From Pogostemon cablin (Eukaryota > Streptophyta > Magnoliopsida > Lamiales > Lamiaceae): a stretch of DNA of 64,000 bases. This document shows positions 55,820 to 64,000 of this stretch, piece after piece. The DNA lies in the NCBI GenBank assembly GCA_023678885.1, contig CM043005.1, forward strand, positions 4,578,314 through 4,642,313. The letters are read 5' to 3'. The translations under genes were made by a program, and so were the position numbers. The number at the start of each line of letters is the position of its first letter. The stretch's first letter is position 1. The notes under the pieces were generated by a model that was given only the letters and a program-made list of their open reading frames with translations, had not been told where the DNA came from and did not search any database.

Positions 55820-57409
55820 TGATAAGCATTTTCTATGCATTTCAATTAAATCCCCAAGTGTTAAGGATATCAATTATAGCGGCAAGCATCCAAGTTAAAT
55901 TATTGATCCCAAAAGGACAGTTAATTATTTATTTCTTCTAATTACTAAACTAATCAGAATCAAGTGACGAATATCCAGAGTTGTAATTTAATTAACTGAA
56001 GACTTAAAAATTAAATAACTTAATAAAAAAAATAACGGAAGAAAGAATTTAAGTTGGAATTTAAGTTTGACTCAAGAGACGATCAACAGTTCTAAGGTAA
56101 TCCAGTATAGACCAATTAATTTAAATTCCTAGACTTCCAATTATTCATTCATGCAAATTTTATGAAAATACATCACATAACCCTGTTTTCTCACTGGATA
56201 TTATCCGATTCAAAACTAACAATATAATTTGGTTTAAATCCTAAAGTGCGTGAATATTACCAAGCCTCCTTCCTAGATACTAATCAACGCAAATAACAAT
56301 ACCTCCGGATGACAAATTTGACTAACAAGATATTTTTTGAAAGTACTACAAGGCTCTATTTACTTCCTACTTGAAAGTCTAATTGCATTGTTCCACTAAA
56401 CAGTTCAAGTATCTGATTTACTAGTTCTTAAAATTAACGTGTTCGGGGGCAAACTACCTTAATCCCCAACAGATAGATAATTTGATTCATGAACCCACAC
56501 AAACTAACATAATAAATCAAGCATTACGGACAATGTCATGAATTTAATATGAAGACGTTACGAAACATGATTTCAAAGTCTCAAGATGAATCAAATAAAT
56601 CAAAATAATAATCAGCATGAATTCACAATAATCAGTCTAGTTCATCCAACCAATTACGTCTATCCTTCAAACCTTAAAACTGTAAACAAAACTAGCTTAT
56701 GAGGTTACAAGCAACTTCCATGGCTATCAAAGTCATACTAGAAGACTTGACAAATGAAAATAAAAGAAAAGATTAGAAATACCCTAGTGTTGGCTTTGTC
56801 TCAGATTCCTTTTCTGTCTCTCCAATTGTCTGATCTCCCTCTTGAACGACTTTTGAATCTCCTTCAGTGTGGATGGATGATGGGATGGATGTGGATGATG
56901 GATGGGGTGATCCCCCTTGTGGAGAGTGTAATGATGTGAAATATATATATGTGTGAGAAGGGAATGAGATAAGAAAATTAATTGTGCTCCAATAAATAAG
57001 AAAGATGGGCTAATTTTCGAAAATTTCTATTGGTAGCTGCGCAACTTCACGATTTTGAGCATAACTTCCTCATCTGAATTCCGATTTAAGTGATTCTTGC
57101 GCCAAAACGATCCTTTCTTCCGTGCCTTTCCAACCATGTACCATATAATAAATTTGGACTTCTACAAGAATACATAAAAATTATGCAATGTGGACTTATT
57201 TTTTTCAGCATTCATTCACACTTTCACACTTCATTCCAACTTTGAACTTTTGATCATATTTTACCCTTCAAAACTTAACAAAATGCCTTAGTAGCATCTT
57301 AATTATGCAAGATATGAAAACCACACCATTCTACATAAAATCATGGCTACATTCTATAAAAAATGGTGTAATTTGCACACATAAAATGCGTAAAATTCCA
57401 CTCTCAACA
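55820..57409 (-). repeat. Solo LTR of an Athila-like element, CTAGG target duplication
   Basis: 1,590 bp, plus-strand TGATAAGCAT...CTCTCAACA, flanked by CTAGG at 55815-55819 and 57410-57414. The first 90 bp (catttcaattaaatccccaagtgttaaggatatcaattatag) parallel the Athila LTR (acacaaattaatcctcaagtataaggatatcaattgtag). Neither internal sequence nor a second LTR is present, so it is the product of LTR-LTR recombination. Orientation is inferred from this alignment. Confidence 0.85.
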
Positions 57410-57477
57410 CTAGGATTATTTGTATTAATTGATATAAGAGAAAAAAATATGGGAGAGGAGAAAAAAAGAAAAGAATA

Positions 57478-57660
57478 AGTACTTCATCCATCCCCGATTC
57501 CACCATAAAATTTACGCATTATTATTTTGAGCGTTCCACCATAAGATTTACATTTCCCTTTTCAGTAAGTATTGACCCTACACCTATAATTCAATACCCA
57601 AAAAAGTTTTACAATATTACATAATTTATTATCAATTCAAATTAAGTAAAGGATATAAAA
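57478..57660. mobile_element. MITE fragment
   Basis: Starts acttcatccatccccgattcc, a Stowaway-type end, with an internal repeat (ttccaccataa.atttac) at about 57500 and 57536. No right terminus found. Confidence 0.35.
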
Positions 57661-57686
57661 GTAAAAGTACTATTTAAATCAACCCA

Positions 57687-58126
57687 TGTCACGACCCGAT
57701 TTTCTAACTAGTAAATAAACTAATAATCTTTTCATTTCTTTTTCTTCGTTTATACAATTTTGAGAATTATTCACGAAGCAGCCCAAAACACCGGCCAAAC
57801 AAGTCGTCATCCATGTATACATCTCACAGGATCTGAAGGGACCCCAACCAACATTGTATGCAATTTACCTACAGTGTATACACTAGTGAGATAATTAAAT
57901 AGAAATTATGCATGATAGTGCATGAAAATACATTTCTCAAGGTCATTGCCTTTTTTCAAATCTTTCTAGTTGGTCTCTTTTATTTTAAAAATCGTTCACA
58001 TAGTGGGATCCCATGACACACTTATTGATATGCACCAGAAATGAGCTCATATCACTCAATTTATTGAATTTACAACATAAATATGTAACTATTATGAGGG
58101 CTATCATCTCGTGGCCCAACAAGCTA
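57687..58126. other. Possible LTR start, otherwise unassigned
   Basis: TGTCACGACCCGATTTTC at 57687 resembles the 5' end of some plant gypsy LTRs. Related non-repetitive, GC-higher sequence continues after the MITE at 58818-59120. No matching end was found, so this is only a suggestion. Confidence 0.2.
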
Positions 58127-58173
58127 CCTGCCGTCAGTGGCGGAGGCAGGGGGTACAAGGGGGTACGACTGTA

Positions 58174-58225
58174 CCCCAAAATCCCCCCAACCCCCCTATC
58201 CCCAAAATCCCCCCAACCCCCCTAT
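58174..58225. repeat. 26-bp direct repeat, two copies
   Basis: The unit starts CCCCAAAATCCCCCCAAC, in tandem with no mismatch seen; it lies inside the hAT-like MITE. Confidence 0.85.
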
Positions 58226-58485
58226 CCCCCATCCCTTAATTCTTTTAAAAAAAATTTATATATATTTATATATGTATAAATATTTATATATTAATTTATT
58301 TATACCCCAAATTATTAAATTAATACAAATTTATACTCAATTCATTACTATTTTTATAAATTTATACTATAAATTCATGATAATAATATTTTACATTATT
58401 TTGTACAAATGAAAATTAGACGGTATTAATAGTAATTTTAATTTTAGAGTGTCAACTTATTTATTGTACGACTTTGAATGTCAAA

Positions 58486-58762
58486 TACTCCCTCCGACGT
58501 CCTTCTAATTATTTCATACTTTTCTTTTGATCAGTCTCATCACTTATATATGTTTTTTTAAATGATAGAAATTCATCTTAATAATACCCACATTTTTACC
58601 CACATCTCAACAACTTCATACATATTTTTCATTAAATTATTTAAAATATTCATTTTTTACATACATCTAAGCAACTTTATATTTCTTTAAAAATAAAAAT
58701 TAACTTTTCTCAATTTCTACATACAAAAAACACTTGCATTAATTATGTGGACAAAGGGAGTA
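58486..58762. mobile_element. Stowaway-like MITE nested in the hAT-like MITE
   Basis: TACTCCCTCCGACGTCC at the left, GTGGACAAAGGGAGTA at the right, TA at both ends. Confidence 0.75.
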
Positions 58763-58817
58763 ATATTTTTATTATTACATGTCGTACCCCCGAAAAAAAT
58801 TTCTGAATCCGCCACTG

Positions 58818-59468
58818 CCTGCCGCTCGTCATGTTGCCACCAAAAATCAACTCCCACTACACGTCCCACTAGTGGAGTTCGATGATACACCTTTCCTTAC
58901 AGCATGCTAAGGTCCATCACTAACTGACCCTCTACTGCTCGAAAGTCCCTTAACTGAACACCACATTCTCTCTCACAAATAATTCAAGACGATGGCCCAC
59001 TCTAGGTAGCCTACCCTGTGTTTCCTCAGGTTGCTCCTTCCAAAGTCGTCCCTTCTGCCACTCAGTAATTATATAGTGGCCGCACACACCATTAGTATTT
59101 TATTAATTTTGGAAAATTATTTTCATAATTATGCATGGTATGCTTGATGACGCGCAATAAGGAGAAAATAGATATGCTTCACATATTATTAGGACATGAA
59201 TATTAACATTTAATTAAAATAGAATATCAATTTCATCTATGATCACATAAATTTACATATAGAACAATCTCTGATTACACAGACCTACATATATAAAACA
59301 ATAATAATCTCAAATCATATAAATCTGCAACTTGTATCACATATTAATCACAAATAATTCATAATATAATACGTTTATGCATTGTAGTTGCAGATGAATT
59401 TATACGTACCTCAACTCCGTTTAAGATAATTTTTACTTACACAAAAGATATCAGCTACGCGTTCTATC
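58818..59468. other. Unassigned region
   Basis: GC-moderate to about 59100 (probably the other half of the sequence split by the hAT-like MITE), then AT-rich. No coding stretch or repeat end recognised. Confidence 0.4.
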
Positions 59469-59530
59469 CTCCTCTTTCCTTTCTTCTCTCTCTTCTTTTT
59501 CTCTCTTTCTCTCTCATTTTTTTTTCTCGT
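59469..59530. repeat. Pyrimidine tract
   Basis: About 60 bases almost entirely C/T on the plus strand (ctcctctttcctttcttctc and similar). Confidence 0.8.
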
Positions 59531-59583
59531 AGGCAACGGCTACTTATTACTCCAAAGGGTAATCAACCCTTAATAAAATATAT

Positions 59584-59858
59584 GACAAACTCTCTTGTGA
59601 GATATTATATATGTGAGACGATTCGTGAGACGTATTAAAATATAGATAAAGTATGCTTAATAATTGTTAAAATATATTTTTTAAAGTATGATAAATAATG
59701 AATTAAAGTATGATTTTAAGGTGTTATACTATGATTTATTATTGAAATACTTTAACTACAAATAAATATATTTTACCTATATAATAAGCATACTTTAGTA
59801 ATGATTTGACCCGTCTTACAACCGCCTCACAAAAAATCTGTCTCACAAGAAAGTGTCT
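59584..59858. mobile_element. MITE-like element with gtgagac-type ends
   Basis: Left gacaaactctcttgtgagat and gattcgtgagacg; right gacccgtcttacaac and tctgtctcacaagaaagtgt. The ends are complementary in the order expected of an inverted repeat element; the core is AT-rich. Confidence 0.55.
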
Positions 59859-60187
59859 CGAAATATATATAGGAGAAAATAGTTTAAGTCGGTTATATTG
59901 ATCTTATCATTATTTTGATTTTTTATTTCAATATTTACATATTTTTAATTTGGATGTTTTATTTTAATTTTTACATTTCTCTTTTAGGTAGATATGAACC
60001 ACATAAAATAATTAATATATTTCTATGGGATCCATACATAACACTAATACAAATACTCACTTTACATTAAATATTACTCCATATTTATATATTTCAACCC
60101 ACTACACAATAAAATATTATAAATCTTAATTTACATGCAAAAAGTAAATGTCATCATTAAAACGGGACAGATGAAGTATATTTTAAA
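59859..60187. other. AT-rich region with a fragment of the 53358-type MITE
   Basis: At 60128-60180 the sequence tttacatgcaaaaagtaaatg...gggacag..gaagta resembles the right end of the Stowaway-like MITEs at 53358 and 54129. Confidence 0.4.
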
Positions 60188-60308
60188 GAGTTGGTCTTCT
60201 GTGTCCCCGGGGACACACTGTGCCCCATGGGAACACAAGAATTTATAGTATTAAATTCTTGTGTTCCCATGGGGCACGGTGTGTCCCGGGGTACACAAGT
60301 TTTTGTCA
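60188..60308. mobile_element. Palindromic fold-back MITE, copy 2
   Basis: Near-perfect inverted repeat of about 105 bp: TGTGCCCCATGGGAACACAA ... TTGTGTTCCCATGGGGCAC around a short AT centre. Outer ends gagttggtctt and aagtttttgtcat match copy 1 (53866-53996) in opposite orientation. Confidence 0.75.
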
Positions 60309-60355
60309 TTTTATTATTATATATTATAGATGACATGAAATACTTAATTATTAAA

Positions 60356-60845
60356 GGGATAATTACTACTAGGTACATTAAAAACTCATTTATTACTATG
60401 AGATACAAACATACAAAAATATTACAACTAACTACAAAAATATGTAGTGATATTCCAATATTACCCTTACAATGTGCTGCACATAAAAGTTTGTGTGCAG
60501 CAAAAGTTATATGTAGTAAAAAAAGTGTGTTATGTGCAGTAAAAAAGTGTGTGCAACAAAAAAAGTGTAAATTCTAAGTGTAATGTACAGAGAAAAATTT
60601 ATATACTCCTACACTCCGGCAGCGGCTCCAGAAACTACGGCGGCCGGCGAAGGTCCTGCGGCGACAATGGGTAGGTGAGGGATTTAGGATTTATGGTTTA
60701 AAAATGTATGAGATTATAATGAATTAAGGTTGTATTTGGTATTTTATATTAATATTTTGTATGTGAAAGTAATTTTTTGAATTCATTGTATCTCCTAGTA
60801 ATTTAGGGTACAAAGTCAAAGTGTGTACCTAGGAGTAATTTTTCC
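60356..60845. mobile_element. Mutator-type MITE with 9-bp duplication and GC-rich core
   Basis: Inverted ends GGGATAATTACTACTAGGTA and CCTAGGAGTAATTTTTCC, flanked by ATTATTAAA (60347-60355) and ATTACTAAA (60846-60854), eight of nine identical. The centre (60616-60670) is abruptly GC-rich (ggcagcggctccag, cggcggccggcgaagg) and may be captured from elsewhere. Confidence 0.75.
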
Positions 60846-60854
60846 ATTACTAAA

Positions 60855-61718
60855 ATATAATACATTTATAAATTAATACACATAGATACACATTTTCTTA
60901 ATAATAATATTATTATTATTACGAGAACACGTGTGATACTTAAAAATTGAAAAATAAAAATTTATACATATGCACGCAATTCAATTATATATGTAAATTA
61001 ATACACGTAAATATATACACATATATAATTATATAATGTCATCATTACTAATAGATGTGAATAATATAAAATATAGACCAAAATATAATGTACAGATAAA
61101 TACAACATAATTATAAATTGCGTGAAACACAAATTATATAAGTACATGAGTAAAAAAAATTTTCGAGTATTACAACATACTATCCTACTATAATACTCTC
61201 TGTTCTGGAACGATCATAGAGAGCTTGCTGAATAGATCCTTGTACACATTTTCACTTGTCTAAAGTCGTGCCAAATTAATGGTTACATTTGCTTTTTAAA
61301 TGAGGATTAAGAAATATTGAGGTGAAAGAAATAATATTTTAATATAAAATAGATAATAGTATTAGTGTTGTGTGTTAAGCTCTATAGAAATATATTAATT
61401 GTTTTGTGTTGGTCCCATTCGCCAAAAAGAGAACTATAACAATTGAAGTAGGACGCCCAAAAATAAAAATGTGTAACTATTATTGTGAGTAGAGGAAGTA
61501 TTCATTTCCTTTAAACTAAATGTAGGTCCCACATCCCATATCAATTCTCCAAAAAGTTATTATTCATTTCGTCTCAATTTCAACTTTATACTTCAATTTT
61601 GATTCATTTCAATTTCAACTTCATATTTCCAAAAAAGTAAAAGACAGATAACTAAAAGTCCTCTAACATAATTTAATTTCAAAATTGTCATCATCATTTT
61701 AACACATATAACATATTT
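60855..61718. other. AT-rich region, nothing firm
   Basis: AT-rich. A possible decayed Stowaway-like MITE spans about 61192-61500 (actctctgttctgga...gagtagaggaagta), too diverged to delimit. Confidence 0.35.
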
Positions 61719-62005
61719 TACTCCCTCCGTCCCAAACTCGTTGTCTGCGTTAATGTAGACACGGAGTTTAAGAAAAGTTAATTTTTGACTAACTTTATTG
61801 ATTTTTTAGGGGTACTGTGATATTTTTAAGTAATAAATAAATTATAAAGTATGTTATGTGTGTTAGGTGTGAGTGGTATTTTTGAAATTAAGATAAACTT
61901 TTGGGATTGTTGATTGATGTGAAGTTTCATTCCTTGGAATAAGACAATTAGTTTGAGACGGATAAAAATGGAAAGTAAGAAAATGAGTTTGAGACGAAAA
62001 GAGTA
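61719..62005. mobile_element. Stowaway-like MITE
   Basis: TACTCCCTCCGTCCCAAACT at the left, AGTTTGAGACGAAAAGAGTA at the right, TA at both ends. Interior shared with 52254-52506. Confidence 0.8.
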
Positions 62006-62275
62006 TTATTTTTTTATTACCTAAAAATTACAGAATTACCCCAAGATTAAGTAAAAAAGTGAATTTTATTAATTTATATGCGTACAATAAGTGAGAATAT
62101 GAAATGAGATAGAGAGATTACATAACTACACAATGCCACCACTTTAAAATAAAAATTAAGGGGGAAAAAATACAAGAGCCTCCCAATCTCACACACTATA
62201 CATACATTAAATAGCAACACTTGTGAGACTATCTTTGGATGAATTTTATTTTTTGGATAAATTACGAATATTCCT

Positions 62276-62719
62276 TAGGTTTATTCAAATTATCAAATAA
62301 ATAAATCTCGTAATTTAAAAAATTACCAATTACCCCTTTAATTTGTCCAAACTACCAAAATATTTATATTTAGTTTGTCCAAATTAAATACTATATTTTA
62401 ATAATAAATCCTTGCATTACACAGGAAAAAAAATTCATTATACGTAAATTATGTAGTATATATTAAAACTTATTATTATTATTATATTAAATTTCATTTG
62501 TTTAAATTTTGGTATGAAAAAAATAATTTTTTTAATATATATTGATGTTGTTATAGTAATTAAATATATATAAAATAAAATATTAACTTTTATAAAAATA
62601 TTATATATAGAAAGCTTTTACATTTAAAAAATAAATATACAACTTATTTATTTGATTGGTTGATTTATTTATTTATTATTAACTATATAATTATATTTTT
62701 CATATTAAATTAAGTATTG

Positions 62720-62763
<44 letters not shown>

Positions 62764-62980
62764 ATAATTTTGTGGATATTTATAATGAATAAATCTTTAA
62801 TTTTTATAGAGGAGAAATTAATTAAAATACATATTTAAAATAATTTAATTCAAAAGAAAAATATAAATATTTTTTTAATAAATTTATTTATATTTATATG
62901 TTCAAATCAAATACAAGTTAAATGAGGTAATATGTAGATTTTAAAATTACGAGATTTATTTGGTAATTTGGACAAACTTA
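62276..62980. mobile_element. AT-rich element with about 40-bp terminal inverted repeats
   Basis: Left taggtttattcaaattatca then aataaatctcgtaatt; right aattacgagatttattt then ggtaatttggacaaactta. The ends are complementary over about 38 bp with a few mismatches. The interior is almost purely A/T with a (TA)n tract. No coding sequence; superfamily not clear. Confidence 0.6.
62723..62756. repeat. (TA)n microsatellite
   Basis: About 17 uninterrupted AT dinucleotides. Confidence 0.95.
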
Positions 62981-63066
62981 TTGATAAATTTTTTTTTAAT
63001 TAGGTATCAGTTTTTAGATATTATTATTTATATTTATATTATAAATTATTAATGAAATAGTTAATA

Positions 63067-63235
63067 GAAGTTTAACCCCGCCTACATGTGAAGGGGCATG
63101 TCAGAGTGACTCGATTAAGTATTAAACGATTTATCTCTCTATTCGCTTAAACTTTTAGATGAGGTGATCATTTAATATGGTATCAGAGCCCATGGTTAAT
63201 AAAGGTCCAAGGTTCGAACTTCACCGTCACCCATT
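63067..63235 (+). repeat. LTR end with primer-binding-site-like sequence
   Basis: A stretch ending ...gatcatttaata is followed by TGGTATCAGAGCC (63178-63190), an exact tRNA-iMet primer-binding motif. This looks like the 3' end of an LTR plus leader of a degraded or non-autonomous LTR element. No coding region or second LTR is seen. Confidence 0.5.
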
Positions 63236-63260
63236 TATGAGAAAAATTGCACATGCAAGC

Positions 63261-63346
63261 CTTGAGGCAATACATCTCTCTGATACAACTACCCACTTGA
63301 TGGCTCGAGGTAATACATATCTCTAATACAACTACCCACTCGATGG
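63261..63346. repeat. 43-bp tandem duplication
   Basis: Two imperfect copies of a unit of the type cttgaggcaatacatctctc...tacaactacccact, at 63261 and 63304. Confidence 0.75.
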
Positions 63347-64000
63347 AGGGAGTATTTAAAAATGTCCAATTAAAAAGTGGCATTTAAAGAAAATTTGTAA
63401 AAATATTCGCCCATTTGGCTGATTTTATAAATTCATTAAAGTTGCTAACAACGAAGTGATCTTTCTCACACCTCCCTTCAAATTCCAGTCCTCCGGGGCT
63501 GATGTATTGACTATTACGGAACCTAGTACCAAGGATCACTCACTTAGATTTTTGAGTTTGTGTTCCACTTGACAATATCCCATTTGGATCAGGTACGGAA
63601 GCATATTGGAAGGTAAGTAAAAAAAAAATATTTCCTACAGTGATTTATGTGAAAGGAGACATCGAACATTGAAAATGGGTAGGATTGTTTTAGGAAATAA
63701 AGAAACTTTAAAGTAAACTTGGGTTGAGTTCGTATGATCATCAGAATTCTATTTTAATTTATACGCCTTCCTTTGGATAAAAAAAATATATTGAAATTTA
63801 CAGTGGAAGATGTGGACTGGCTTTAATGAGCTGTGGGCATCTCATCTCAGCTGTATGCGATGTTCTTTCGACAGCGAAAGGCGATAAATATCACTTATGT
63901 TTTCTTCTTTCAATTCCTCTTTTTTCTTCGTCTGTTTATTTTATTTTTTATTTTTTTTTGTTACTTTGTTTTTCAGTATAAGGTTGTGGCTTATTGATTT
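63347..64000. other. Right edge, unassigned; a short coding-like stretch
   Basis: Mostly AT-rich. At about 63453-63568 (plus) a frame is open with ordinary protein-like composition (VIFLTPPFKFQSSGAD and TITEPSTKDHSLRF), ending in TGA. A gtaagt donor-like site lies at about 63612. It could be an exon remnant, but I do not recognise the family and it may be chance. Confidence 0.25.

Larger units (their letters stand above)
58135..58817. mobile_element. hAT-like MITE, 683 bp, with near-perfect 8-bp duplication
   Basis: Ends CAGTGGCGGAGGCAGG and GAATCCGCCACTG, flanked by CCTGCCGT (58127-58134) and CCTGCCGC (58818-58825), seven of eight identical. Contains two exact 26-bp direct repeats at 58174-58225 and a nested Stowaway-like MITE at 58486-58762. 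Confidence 0.8.

Noticed and set aside
60191..60577. 128-codon plus-strand frame
   Set aside because: It runs through the palindromic MITE and the end of the Mutator-type MITE; Cys/Val-rich chance translation.
63178..63235. tRNA gene suggested by TGGTATCAGAGCC and ggttcgaac nearby
   Set aside because: No cloverleaf can be formed; the first motif is a primer-binding site next to an LTR end.

Overview
The window is plant nuclear DNA, from an angiosperm and probably a eudicot. It is a gene-poor, repeat-packed region: nested LTR retrotransposons fill about 1-49.6 kb, one intron-containing host gene lies at about 50.5-51.8 kb, and an AT-rich flank full of MITEs runs to the end. There are no bacterial-type features, tRNAs or rRNAs. 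Everything below was read by eye; no database search was run.

Layout. (1) 1-~590: the left edge cuts a minus-strand Ty3/gypsy element (first 54 gag residues, primer-binding site, part of its 5' LTR). (2) ~590-10215: decayed Ty1/copia element A on the plus strand, with an unusual CpG-rich leader and, at its 3' end, a tandem array LTR - RNase H tail - LTR - RNase H tail - LTR. (3) 11862-~49575: one large minus-strand Ty3/gypsy Tat-lineage element. Its 3' LTR is at 11862-12764. Two successive antisense (plus-strand) ORFs of the gypsy-type-transposon (Transposase_28-like) and coiled-coil kind follow, then gag-pol with an extra RNase H at 43.3-49.3 kb. The 5' LTR is missing. Two later elements sit inside it: copia element B (minus strand, LTRs 16479-17677 and 23438-24633, plus an extra RNase H tail) in antisense ORF 1, and a nearly intact Athila-type element (27005-41053, minus strand, LTRs of 1,666 bp each, CTTTG target-site duplication) in antisense ORF 2.

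The Athila element is the most interesting object. Gag-pol is one uninterrupted register of 2,026 codons with four nonsense codons and no frameshift. An ATHILA ORF-1-like (env-position) gene has one more nonsense codon and no ATG of its own. A polypurine tract is duplicated between pol and this gene. Clusters of a self-complementary 9-mer pair (GGTTCGACC / GGTCGAACC), arranged mostly as F-F-R-R dyads, occupy both LTRs, the gag-protease linker and the pol-env spacer.

The host gene (complement of 50530-51801, three exons, 265 aa) encodes a small WRC-domain nuclear protein. The right flank holds a solo Athila-like LTR with a CTAGG duplication, two hAT-type MITEs with 8-bp duplications, a Mutator-type MITE with a 9-bp duplication, several Stowaway-like MITEs, fold-back elements and microsatellites.

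Relative ages by eye: the Athila LTRs differ at about 13 sites (<1%), the copia B LTRs at about 2-2.5%, and copia A is far older. The Tat element predates both of its insertions.
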